A program made the translations under genes and the position numbers. Below, in pieces: positions 8,487 to 15,848 of a stretch of 33,668 nucleotides of DNA. The notes beneath the pieces are model-generated. The model ran no database searches. It saw only the letters and a list, made by a program, of their open reading frames with translations, and was not told where the DNA came from. Where the stretch lies: assembly GCA_964562905.1 (NCBI GenBank), contig CAZLVG010000005.1, forward strand, positions 1 through 33,668, read 5' to 3'. The DNA is from CAYSWF01 sp964562905 (GTDB lineage: Bacteria; Patescibacteriota; Andersenbacteria; UBA10190). Each line of letters starts with the position of its first letter. Within the stretch, counting starts at the first letter, position 1.

Positions 8487-11270
8487 ATGGACGCAAAGCC
8501 AAAAAAGGGAAAGGTGAGCCGTGCTAATCAGCCTGACTGCGCCAAGCGTCAGCCGCGGGTGGCCGGGCCGGGGGTTCCCCCTTCGCCGAAGGCTTCGGCC
8601 GGCAGGACGGACGGCCATACACCGACCGCGCTGTGTCCCCTTAAAGCCTTGGCCAAGGGGATGGAGGCGCATGGCCCGGACAGGACCCGCGGCGAAGGTC
8701 TAATTAACACAAAGCGCGAAAATAAGGACGCGGACAAGGACGGCGTGTTTGAATTCAGCGGCTACCAGTTCAATGCCGCTGCCAACGCCGTTGATTTCCA
8801 CTATGCAGTCTCGCTGCACCCCCGTGAAAAGCGCCGCTACACCGAGCGCGTAATACTGCCACCGCCGGCCGCCGCCGTAAAATTACCGGCTGGCCTGCTG
8901 GAAGCACTGCTGTTTAATACCCACCTAATGCTGGGCATAAGCTACTACAAACTTTACTGCCCTCCGCGGATCAAGGTGGCCAGCGGCCGCCTAACCAGCC
9001 GGCAAGCCGCTTTTTGGAATACTGTCTATCAAAAAGGACTGGGGGAGTTTTATTACCGCCATCGGCTAGACCCTAGTTCCTGGCCCGGCTTCCCGGCCGC
9101 CGCCGGTGCCGTTCCGCCACCGCCGCCGTTTGAGTTATCGCGGACAAAGGAGAAAGTGCTATTGGGCGTGGGTGGCGGCAAGGATTCCATTGTCGCCGGC
9201 GAGTTGCTGAAGGAAAGCGGGTTTGACACCACCGCTTTTACCGTACAAACGGACAGGGGCTCGCCGGTAGTGTCCTCCGTTATTAGCCAGATGAACGTGC
9301 GAGCGTTAACGGTTAAGCGGCGGCTAGACCCGCAACTGCTGGAGAACGACAAGGAAGCATACCACGGACATATACCCATCTCAGGCATATACGCCTGGCT
9401 TGGCCTGCTGGCGGCCGCTTTAAACGGATTTACCCGCGTGGTAGTGGGCAACGAGTACAGCAGTAACTTTGGCAACCTGGAATATAAGGGGATGGAAATT
9501 AATCACCAGTGGAGCAAAACGGCCGAATTTGAAGGCATGCTGCAGGAATACCTGCGGTCATTGGTGACGCCGAACATAACTTATTTTTCCGTACTGCGGC
9601 CTTTTTACGCCATACGCGTGGCGCGGATATTTTCGGCTTACCCGCGCTATTGGCCGCTGTTCAGCAGCTGTAACAGTAATTTCACCGTCAAAGCCGGCCC
9701 AGCGGGAAAGGCTTTGTGGTGCGGACGGTGCGCCAAATGTGTTTTTGGGTTTACCGTTCTGTCCGCCTTTATTCCGCGCCGCCAGCTGACGGGTATTTTC
9801 GGTAAAAATCTTTACGAGGACAGTCAGTTGCTGCCGCTGTTCAAGGATATACTGGGCCTGGGCAGTGCCAAGCCCTTTGACTGCGTGGGAACGTTTGAGG
9901 AAGCAAGAGTTGCCCTGTCTCTGGCTCGGAAAAATTTCGGCGCCAGCCTGATAGTGAAAACGCTGCTGCCGAACATTAAAAATGCTCCCACTTCAGCCAA
10001 GAAGGTGTTTCAAACTTACCCGGCTCCCACCGTCCCGCCACCATTCAGATGGCTGGGCATGAAGAAGGCATTAATCTTGGGATACGGCCGGGAAGGAAAG
10101 GCAACCAAGCGCTATCTGCAAAAAAAATACCCTGGCCTGCCAACGGATACAGCTGACCAGAAAACGGACGCTAACTACCTGGACCGGCAAAAAGATTTTG
10201 ACATTGCCGTTAGAACGCCGGGAATTTCCAAGAGTAAAATAGTCATCCAGTCCACTACGGCCACCAATATATTCCTGTCCCAGGTACGGCAACCGGTGAT
10301 AGGCATTACGGGAACCAAGGGTAAGAGCACCACGGCTTCTCTTGTCAACAACATGTTGCGGGCGGGCGGGCGGCAGTCGCAGCTACTTGGCAACATCGGC
10401 CGCCCCATGCTGGCAGCCCTGCTGCGTCCCGATAAAAAGACTGACTTTTTCGTGCTGGAACTTTCCAGCTACCAGCTTGACGACGCGCGCCTCTCGCCCC
10501 ACATAGCCGTGGTTACTAATCTGTGGCCCGACCACATGGACTACCACGGCCGCGTGGAAAGTTATTACCAGGCTAAAAAAAATATCGTCCGCTGGCAGAA
10601 GGGGACCGACTATTTCGTCTATAACCCGGGCTCCGGCCGTTTGCGAAAATGGGCGGAAGCAAGCCGGGCCAAAGCCATCCCCTTTGCCGTTGACCTGCCG
10701 GCTGGCTTGCCAAAATCTTCCCTAGTGGTCAGGCACAACCTGGAAAATATCAAGGCGGCGGTGGCGGTGGCGCGGCTGCTGCGAGTGCCGGACAAAGCCA
10801 TCGTGCAAGCCGTGAAAGATTTCCAACCGTTGCCTCATCGTTTGGAGCGCGCCGGCACCGCGCGCGGTATTACTTTTTACGATGACGCGGCGTCCACCAC
10901 GCCGGAATCCACCGTGCAAGCTATCAAGGCTTTAAGTGGTACCGGCAGGAAAATAGGAACAATCTTTCTGGGCGGACAGGACAGGGGATACGACTTCTCG
11001 CGGCTGGAGGCGATTCTGCGCCGCCACGGGATAAAAAATGTCGTCTTATTTCCGGACAGCGGCGCCAGCATGCTAGGCTCTCAATCGGGGCTTAATATCC
11101 TTAAGACCGACAGCATGGACGAAGCGGTTCAATTCGCACTGCAGCACACCAGGCCGGGAGAGGCTTGCCTCCTTTCCACCGCTTCTCCCAGCTACAGCTT
11201 GTGGCAAAACTTTGAAGAGCAGGGTTCTTGTTTTAAAAAAGCGATAAAAAATAAAGCTAGAAAATCATGA
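8487..11270 (+). CDS. MurL-MurD fusion: UDP-MurNAc-L-Ala-L-Glu epimerase fused to UDP-MurNAc-L-Ala-glutamate ligase
   Basis: One 927-aa frame holds two enzymes. Residues about 86-515 match MurL, the ATP-dependent epimerase that inverts L-Glu in UDP-MurNAc-L-Ala-L-Glu: ISYYKLY (151), GLGEFYY (184), GGGKDS (229-234), NHQWSK (339), FSSCNSNF (392), WCGRCAKC (411-418), IFGKNL and KPFDCVG. Residues 525-927 are MurD-like: LGYGREGKAT, P-loop GTKGKST (609-615), ELSSYQLDDAR, WPDHMDYHG, PHRLERAG and STASPSYSLWQNFEEQG. The usual MurD NDSKATN motif reads DDAASTTPE, lacking its Lys, which suggests a MurD2-type ligase using L-Glu (inference). Residues 1-85 are low-complexity, partly encoded by a dispersed repeat. 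The start is one base after mraY's stop; the end overlaps ftsW (ATGA). A GTG at 8745 is an alternative start. Confidence 0.9.
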   Translation: MDAKPKKGKVSRANQPDCAKRQPRVAGPGVPPSPKASAGRTDGHTPTALCPLKALAKGMEAHGPDRTRGEGLINTKRENKDADKDGVFEFSGYQFNAAANAVDFHYAVSLHPREKRRYTERVILPPPAAAVKLPAGLLEALLFNTHLMLGISYYKLYCPPRIKVASGRLTSRQAAFWNTVYQKGLGEFYYRHRLDPSSWPGFPAAAGAVPPPPPFELSRTKEKVLLGVGGGKDSIVAGELLKESGFDTTAFTVQTDRGSPVVSSVISQMNVRALTVKRRLDPQLLENDKEAYHGHIPISGIYAWLGLLAAALNGFTRVVVGNEYSSNFGNLEYKGMEINHQWSKTAEFEGMLQEYLRSLVTPNITYFSVLRPFYAIRVARIFSAYPRYWPLFSSCNSNFTVKAGPAGKALWCGRCAKCVFGFTVLSAFIPRRQLTGIFGKNLYEDSQLLPLFKDILGLGSAKPFDCVGTFEEARVALSLARKNFGASLIVKTLLPNIKNAPTSAKKVFQTYPAPTVPPPFRWLGMKKALILGYGREGKATKRYLQKKYPGLPTDTADQKTDANYLDRQKDFDIAVRTPGISKSKIVIQSTTATNIFLSQVRQPVIGITGTKGKSTTASLVNNMLRAGGRQSQLLGNIGRPMLAALLRPDKKTDFFVLELSSYQLDDARLSPHIAVVTNLWPDHMDYHGRVESYYQAKKNIVRWQKGTDYFVYNPGSGRLRKWAEASRAKAIPFAVDLPAGLPKSSLVVRHNLENIKAAVAVARLLRVPDKAIVQAVKDFQPLPHRLERAGTARGITFYDDAASTTPESTVQAIKALSGTGRKIGTIFLGGQDRGYDFSRLEAILRRHGIKNVVLFPDSGASMLGSQSGLNILKTDSMDEAVQFALQHTRPGEACLLSTASPSYSLWQNFEEQGSCFKKAIKNKARKS
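8584..8668 (+). repeat. Family C dispersed repeat inside the murL-murD N-terminus
   Basis: This stretch aligns, with one gap and scattered substitutions, to the reverse complement of 20034-20119. Shared blocks include CGCCGAAGGCT, GGCAGG, GTGTCCCCTTAAAG and TTGGCCAAGGGGATG. Here it lies within the open frame and encodes about residues 33-60 of the fusion protein, a segment with no family counterpart. It contains an internal inverted pair (TCCCCTT / AAGGGGA). This resembles in-frame palindromic element insertions known from Rickettsia, but is unrelated in sequence as far as I can tell. Confidence 0.8.
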
Positions 11271-12376
11271 CGCAGCCAAGGAGCCATTCCTCCGATCACC
11301 CGCTGCTGTTAGTGATAGTCGGCCTTACCCTGTTCGGCCTGGTGATGATGTCGTCGGCTTCAGCCGTGATCGGCGAACGCTTCCACGGCGACCGTTATTT
11401 TTTTCTATGGCACCAACTGCTATACGGCGGCACGGTGGGGTTCATTCTTTTTTTGACCGGCTATTTTGTGCCTTACCGTTACTGGCGCGTACTGGCCCTG
11501 CCCGCTTTACTGACCGCGCTCGCGCTGCTGTTGCTGGTGTTCGTGCCGGGCCTGCGGGTTTCCTACGGAGGCGCCTCCCGCTGGGTAGGCGTGGGACCGG
11601 TTACTATACAACCCACCGAAATCGCCAAGCTGGCTCTCATCATATACCTGGCCGCCTTGCTGGAGAAAAAAGGAGAAGACATTAAAGACTTTCGCCAAAG
11701 TGTTGTGCCTTTTTTAATTATCTCAGCTGTTATCTGCGGGCTGATTATCATGCAGCCGGACGTAGGTACGCTGTTTGGCACGGTAGCCATAGCCGCAGCC
11801 ATGGTGTTTACGGCCGGCTTCAGGCTGCGGCACCTTTTCTTTATCTTCGCCGCTGGCTTGGCTCTTTTTACTGTACTGCTTAATACGGCTCGATACCGTC
11901 TGGAGCGCATCATGGTTTACCTGCATCCGGAGCTGGACCCACAAGGCATCGGTTACCAGATAAACCAGGCTTTGCTGGCGGTGGGTACGGGCGGGCTGTG
12001 GGGACTGGGACTGGGACGCAGCCGGCAGAAATATTACTATTTGCCCGAGCCGGCGGGAGACTCCATTTTTGCTATCATCGCGGAAGAGCTGGGCTTGGCG
12101 AGGTCGTCTCTCGTACTGTTGGCCTTCGCCGTTATCGGCTGGCGGGGATTTAGTATCGCTCGGCGGGCACCCGACACTTTCGGCCGTTTGCTGGCCAGCG
12201 GTATAACTGCCTGGGTAGTCATTCAGTCGTTCATAAATATAGGGTCTATTTTGGGAATGATGCCGCTGACCGGCATCCCGCTGCCGTTTATCAGTTACGG
12301 CGGCACGGCCCTGGCTACTATGTTATTTGCCGGCGGCGTGCTGCTCAACATCAGTAAATATACGGGGGATAAGTAA
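11267..12376 (+). CDS. ftsW: SEDS-family lipid II polymerase FtsW
   Basis: A 369-aa SEDS protein with about ten membrane segments. These proteins polymerise glycan strands from lipid II with a partner class B PBP. Motifs are GASRWVGVGPVTIQPTEIAKLALI, MQPDVGT, HPELDPQGIGYQINQALLAVGTGG, GLGRSRQKYYYLPEPAGDSIFAIIAEELGL and PLTGIPLPFISYGGTALATML. The LPEPxGDSIFAIIAEELG form and the dcw neighbours favour FtsW (division) over RodA (elongation). No PBP2/FtsI gene is present here. The ATG overlaps the murL-murD stop by four bases, so it is translationally coupled. It is followed by a 353-bp spacer before murG. Confidence 0.93.
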   Translation: MTQPRSHSSDHPLLLVIVGLTLFGLVMMSSASAVIGERFHGDRYFFLWHQLLYGGTVGFILFLTGYFVPYRYWRVLALPALLTALALLLLVFVPGLRVSYGGASRWVGVGPVTIQPTEIAKLALIIYLAALLEKKGEDIKDFRQSVVPFLIISAVICGLIIMQPDVGTLFGTVAIAAAMVFTAGFRLRHLFFIFAAGLALFTVLLNTARYRLERIMVYLHPELDPQGIGYQINQALLAVGTGGLWGLGLGRSRQKYYYLPEPAGDSIFAIIAEELGLARSSLVLLAFAVIGWRGFSIARRAPDTFGRLLASGITAWVVIQSFINIGSILGMMPLTGIPLPFISYGGTALATMLFAGGVLLNISKYTGDK

Positions 12377-12426
12377 TCAGTAATTTCTAAGCCGTAATAC
12401 CAACCGCATCTATTTACATCCACGGT
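12377..12426. other. Spacer after ftsW with short AT-rich remnant repeats
   Basis: This is the start of the 353-bp ftsW-murG gap. It contains TAATCAGTAATTTC, similar to the units of the tandem array at 33569-33640. No gene is seen. Confidence 0.4.
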
Positions 12427-12492
12427 GTCATGCCGGACTTGATCCGGCATCCAGCGAAATTAGCCTGGATGCCCGCTTTTGCGGGGATGACG
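12427..12492. repeat. REP-like palindromic intergenic element
   Basis: It contains two adjacent hairpins: TGCCGGACTTGATCCGGCA, and CCCGCTTTTGCGGG preceded by TGGAT. GTCAT and ATGAC mark the outer edges, so the whole forms a large inverted repeat. This layout matches a palindromic intergenic sequence found in many unrelated bacterial genomes. It lies just downstream of ftsW and may act as a transcript 3' stabiliser or weak terminator. Confidence 0.75.
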
Positions 12493-12729
12493 CGGAATTA
12501 ATCAGGTGTGGCTGGTATAACTTGTAATTTTATTAAAGAGGAATTACCAAGAGGCGGCAGTAAACGTCGGCTTTGTCCACCGTAGCTCGTAAGCGAAGGA
12601 AAAGGCCAGGACGGCCGCCGGTCGTCCCTGTAATTTTCGTACGGATTCTTCTGTGCCGGGATTGTTTACTTAACAACGATACGATATTCTTAAAATTGCT
12701 AATATTATTTTTCAATCAAACTGATACAC
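12493..12729. other. Non-coding spacer upstream of murG
   Basis: No gene is visible. A GC-rich segment around 12551-12630 contains a possible imperfect hairpin (near 12576-12601, arms around AGCTCGTAAGC) and is followed by AT-rich sequence from about 12665 to 12720, where a murG promoter could lie. I could not settle on a clear -35/-10 pair. Confidence 0.4.
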
Positions 12730-13923
12730 ATGCGAGTAGTGTTAACGGGCGGGGGTACGGGGGGGCACCTGGTGCCGTTTGAACCGATGGTGGACGCGCT
12801 ACGCGCGGTTTTTGCCGAGCGGAAGGACAGCCTACCCGGCTGGGTGGATAATAGCAAACTGGACCTGTACTTTCTGGGAGTAGCCGACCAGGAAACCAGG
12901 AAATTTTTCGACCGATTGGGCGTCAAAACTACCCACATACCGGCCGCCAAGCTAAGGCGCTATCCTTCAGCCAGAACGTTAACTGACGTTCTTTTCCGCC
13001 TGCCGCTGGGAGCAGCCATGGCGCTGGTTTACATGTGGAAAATCATGCCGGATGTTGTTGTCAGCAAGGGAGGTTACGGCAGCGTGCCAGTAGGCATAGC
13101 GGCCGCTTTCTACCGCGTGCCTGTTTTATTGCATGAATCAGACGTTGTCTTCGGTTTGGCCAATCGTTTTCTCGCTGTGCTGGCCTCTGCTATCACTGTC
13201 GGCTTTGAAGATACGCGCAGGAGAATGGTGTCGTACAAGAGTAAAACCGTCGTGACAGGCACGCCGGTGCGCGAAGAATTGCGGCCCGTGGAAGCGGCGG
13301 AGGCCAAAAAACAATTCGGTTTCAGCCCGGAAGACAAAGTGTTGCTGGTCATGGGAGGTAGCCAGGGATCAGAGGAGATAAACAAGGTATTGCTGGAAGC
13401 GCTGCCTAAACTGATAAGTGGCATGGGGATTATCCACCTGACCGGTAAAGACAATTTTGAAAAGGTAAAAGAAGAGGCGGGGAAGAAGCTGGCCGGGAGC
13501 AACCGCCATGAATACTACCGGCCATTTTCATACCTAAGCACGCGCCTGGTACCGGCTATGTCGGCAGCAGACGTGGTGATCTCCAGGGCTGGGGCCACTT
13601 CCTTAGCGGAGCTAACCCGCCTGCGCAAGGCAGCCATCCTGATACCGTTAGACTCGGCGGCTCAAAACCACCAGCGCCGCAACGCCACGCAGTATGAAAA
13701 GGCCGGGGCGGCCAGGGTTATTGACCCTGCCAACTTGGGTCCGGCGCTGCTGCTCCAAAACGTAAAGGACCTTATGGAAAACGAGCAGATCACCAGCACG
13801 CTAAAAGCGAATATGGAGCAATTGGACTATGAGACGGCCTCGCGCAGCATAGCTGAACTGGCGTTTAAGCTGGCTTCGGGCAAAGCGCCCAGGCAGCCAA
13901 AGAAAGAAAAAGCGCCGGCTTAA
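12730..13923 (+). CDS. murG: UDP-N-acetylglucosamine--lipid I GlcNAc transferase MurG
   Basis: A 397-aa GT-B glycosyltransferase that adds GlcNAc to lipid I to make lipid II at the inner membrane face. Motifs are the N-terminal TGGGTGGHLVP (6-16), VVSKGGYGSVPVGIAA, LLHESDVVFGLANR, VTGTPVREEL, VMGGSQGSEEIN, SRAGATSLAEL (donor site) and PLDSAAQNHQRRNATQYEKAGAA. The C-terminal tail is Lys/Pro-rich. It is slightly longer than the roughly 355-aa norm, mainly through an insertion near residues 30-55 (around PGWVDNSKLDLYF). No clear Shine-Dalgarno site is seen. It is separated from ftsW and murC by repeat-bearing spacers, so it may be transcribed alone. Confidence 0.96.
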   Translation: MRVVLTGGGTGGHLVPFEPMVDALRAVFAERKDSLPGWVDNSKLDLYFLGVADQETRKFFDRLGVKTTHIPAAKLRRYPSARTLTDVLFRLPLGAAMALVYMWKIMPDVVVSKGGYGSVPVGIAAAFYRVPVLLHESDVVFGLANRFLAVLASAITVGFEDTRRRMVSYKSKTVVTGTPVREELRPVEAAEAKKQFGFSPEDKVLLVMGGSQGSEEINKVLLEALPKLISGMGIIHLTGKDNFEKVKEEAGKKLAGSNRHEYYRPFSYLSTRLVPAMSAADVVISRAGATSLAELTRLRKAAILIPLDSAAQNHQRRNATQYEKAGAARVIDPANLGPALLLQNVKDLMENEQITSTLKANMEQLDYETASRSIAELAFKLASGKAPRQPKKEKAPA

Positions 13924-14055
13924 GCCGGCCGGCAGCAGCGAACGGTGACCGGACGGCTTCCGGAAAAGCGGTGCTGGTAATCAAAAACTGAAAGGGGCCC
14001 GCGGACCTCCTTCCCCGTTCTATCGGTCAACGAGATGAGCGGGGATGTCTGTACC
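13924..14055. other. Spacer between murG and family A repeat
   Basis: This GC-rich spacer directly follows murG and begins with GCCGGCCGGC. Small inverted pairs are present (for example GGGGCCCGCGG), but there is no clear terminator with a T tract and no gene. Confidence 0.4.
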
Positions 14056-14174
14056 TATAGCTACCACACCATAAATGCCGCTCTTCAAAATAAACGGGCG
14101 GCGCGGCGCGGGGGCGCAGGGCCGCGATAAGGACCCGCTAATAAGCATAGCGGCATCTATAATGTTACCTTATA
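14056..14174 (-). repeat. Family A dispersed repeat, copy 2
   Basis: About 119 bp in the same orientation as copy 1. The left end is TATAGCTACCACACCATAAA, then ATGCCGCTCTTCAAAATAAA and CGGGCGGCGCGG. The right end has GCGATAAGGACCCGC, ATAGCGGCAT and ATAATGTTACCTTATA. The GC-rich middle is longer than in copy 1 (an extra GGCGC-type stretch). It sits in the 382-bp murG-murC gap. Confidence 0.85.
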
Positions 14175-14305
14175 TGCTGTTTTAACGGTTTTGGAGGTTT
14201 CCTGGCCAGCAGGCAGGACCTGCGCAGCTGAACAGAGACGCTTTTCCGGCAGCCGCCTTGGATAATTTTTAAGTTAGCGTCTATTTTAAAACTAAGCGAC
14301 TATTT
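14175..14305. promoter_or_regulatory. AT-rich murC upstream region (promoter not resolved)
   Basis: The last 60 bases before murC are AT-rich, with a GATAAT hexamer at about 14262-14267 and TATTTT at about 14282. Either could serve as a -10 element for murC, but no convincing -35 element stands at the right distance. There is no strong Shine-Dalgarno sequence before the ATG at 14306. Confidence 0.3.
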
Positions 14306-15493
14306 ATGAGCTTGTACCAGGCAAACAACTTGTTTCTTATCGGCATACGGGGAACCGGCATGCGAGGGCTAGCCTACCTCTTAAGGAAAATGGGGAAGGC
14401 TGTGAGCGGTGTTGACAGAGATTATGACAAGAGCAAGGCAGAACGATTACTCTTGTCGGCCGATATGCTTATTTACTCTGACGCCGTGCCGGAGGATCAT
14501 CCTCTGCGCCGGCAGGCAGAGAAAAACAGAATACCGCAGCAAGCTTACCACCGGGCAGCAGGAGATTTATCCAAAAACTACCTAACCATAGCCGTAGCCG
14601 GCACGCACGGTAAGTCAACCACTGCTTCCATGCTGGCCCATATTATGATAAAAGCCGGCCTGGACCCGACGGTGTTGCTGGGCGCTTCAGTACTTGACTG
14701 GCACGGTCATAACTCACGCGCGGGCCGCAGTCAGTATTTCGTGGTTGAAGCGGACGAATACCGGGACCACTTTCTGGCACTGAAGCCGACCCACGCCATT
14801 ATCACCACGATTGACTTCGACCACCCTGATTACTTTACCTCCCTGGACGACGTTAAAAAAAGTTTTAAAAAGTTCACCCGGCAAGTAGCCGGCACGGTAA
14901 TTACCGAAGTTAATGCGCCGCCGCCGGAAGATTATTTGAGCTACAACTGGTCTTTGGCCGCCGCCATGGCGCAAGCGCTAGGCATAAAACAGGAGCAGGT
15001 AACGGCGGCCAAAAAATCTTGGCGGCCTCCGGGCCGGAGAATGGAAGAGATAGGATCATACAAGGGAATGCTAATTGTATCTGATTACGGCCATCATCCG
15101 GCTGAAATCGCGGCCACTCTGCGGGCGGCACGCCAGAAATATCCCCATAAGAAGACGCTGGCAGTCTTTGAACCTCACACACCGGATCGCCTGCAAGCCT
15201 TCGGGCGGCAATTCGCGCGGGAGCTGGCCCGCGCCGACGGCGTACTGCTGGCGCCAGTGTTCATGCCGGCCGGAAGGCAGGGGAGCACAAAAGAGACCAA
15301 GCGGCTGCTGGCCCGGCTACAACGGCAGCTGTCGGCTAAGTCGGTGCCGGCGAGCATGGTTAAATCGTTCAGCAACTTACCGGAAGAACTGGAGCAAGCC
15401 GCCAAGGACTTTGATCTCGCTCTCGCTTTCACTGCCGGCGAGCTGGATGGACGGCTGCGGAAGCTGCTCAAGCAAGAAGTTGGCCGCCGCTAG
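14306..15493 (+). CDS. murC: UDP-N-acetylmuramate--L-alanine ligase MurC (short form)
   Basis: This ligase adds L-Ala to UDP-MurNAc, the step immediately before the MurD domain of the fusion protein. Motifs are FLIGIRGTGMRGLAYLL (N-terminal UDP-sugar domain), the P-loop AGTHGKSTT (98-106), VVEADEYRDHFL, TTIDFDHPDYF, the RRMEEIG segment and DYGHHPAEI, the MurC hallmark. At 395 aa it is well below the usual 450-490, with a shortened central and C-terminal domain. A PAGRQG run near the C-terminus replaces the usual loop and looks like a small GC-rich insertion. No ribosome site is obvious. A family B repeat starts eight bases after the stop. Confidence 0.92.
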   Translation: MSLYQANNLFLIGIRGTGMRGLAYLLRKMGKAVSGVDRDYDKSKAERLLLSADMLIYSDAVPEDHPLRRQAEKNRIPQQAYHRAAGDLSKNYLTIAVAGTHGKSTTASMLAHIMIKAGLDPTVLLGASVLDWHGHNSRAGRSQYFVVEADEYRDHFLALKPTHAIITTIDFDHPDYFTSLDDVKKSFKKFTRQVAGTVITEVNAPPPEDYLSYNWSLAAAMAQALGIKQEQVTAAKKSWRPPGRRMEEIGSYKGMLIVSDYGHHPAEIAATLRAARQKYPHKKTLAVFEPHTPDRLQAFGRQFARELARADGVLLAPVFMPAGRQGSTKETKRLLARLQRQLSAKSVPASMVKSFSNLPEELEQAAKDFDLALAFTAGELDGRLRKLLKQEVGRR

Positions 15494-15500
15494 TTTTTCC

Positions 15501-15671
15501 TTCTCATATTTATAAAAGCACTTAACGCCAGCGGCGGCAAGTTGGCTTATCTTGGCCAGCCTCGCGGGAAGCAGGCCCGGAAGATCCACTCCGCCGCGGG
15601 CTTCAGTTAGCTCTTAATGGAGCGAGCCGCTGGCGCGGCGTGTATCGCGCCCGCCCGCCGTATGCTTTTTT
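15501..15671 (+). repeat. Family B dispersed repeat, copy 1
   Basis: A 171-bp element sharing an ordered set of blocks with 28799-28969: TTCTCA, ATAAAAG, ACTTAACGCC, GCGGCGG, TTGGCTTA, GCGG-GAAG, then a core of about 34 bp at 15583-15616 (starts GATCCACTCCGCCGCGGG, ends AGCTCTTAA) with only one difference, then GGAGCGAGC and TATGCTTTT. The ends are imperfectly inverted (AAAAGCA versus TATGCTTTT; GGCGG versus CCGCC), so the transcript could fold into a long stem. No protein is encoded. It starts just after murC. Confidence 0.85.
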
Positions 15672-15813
15672 GAGACAAGTAAAGACGTTGCCTTTATAAA
15701 TGTGGACAAAATGACGGCGCTCTGCTATGGTAAGGCGCTGGCCTGGTTTATCTCCCGCGCGGGGAGCAGACCTGCTGTAAGCCTTAGTAATCTTCAAATT
15801 TTTCGCATACTAC
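15672..15813. other. Spacer between family B repeat and regulator promoter
   Basis: No gene is seen. It contains a hairpin-like GC stretch around 15750-15780 (GCGCGGGGAGCAGACCTGCT) and becomes AT-rich toward the promoter at 15814. Confidence 0.4.
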
Positions 15814-15842
15814 TTGACTAAAAGTCAAAATAAGTATATATT
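15814..15842 (+). promoter_or_regulatory. Sigma-70-type promoter of the sigma4/HARE-HTH gene, with inverted repeat over the -35
   Basis: TTGACT (15814-15819) and TATATT (15837-15842) are 17 bases apart, close to the sigma-70 consensus. Only six bases separate the -10 from the ATG at 15849, so the mRNA should start at or next to the start codon (leaderless). The -35 is the left arm of a perfect inverted repeat, TTGACTAAAAGTCAA (15814-15828), a possible operator. Confidence 0.75.
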
Positions 15843-15848
15843 CAAAGT

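Noticed and set aside
10059..11270. Separate murD gene starting at ATG 10059
   Set aside because: The frame is open through from MurL with no stop, no ribosome site precedes this ATG, and the linker runs continuously, so a fusion is the simpler reading. Internal initiation cannot be fully excluded.
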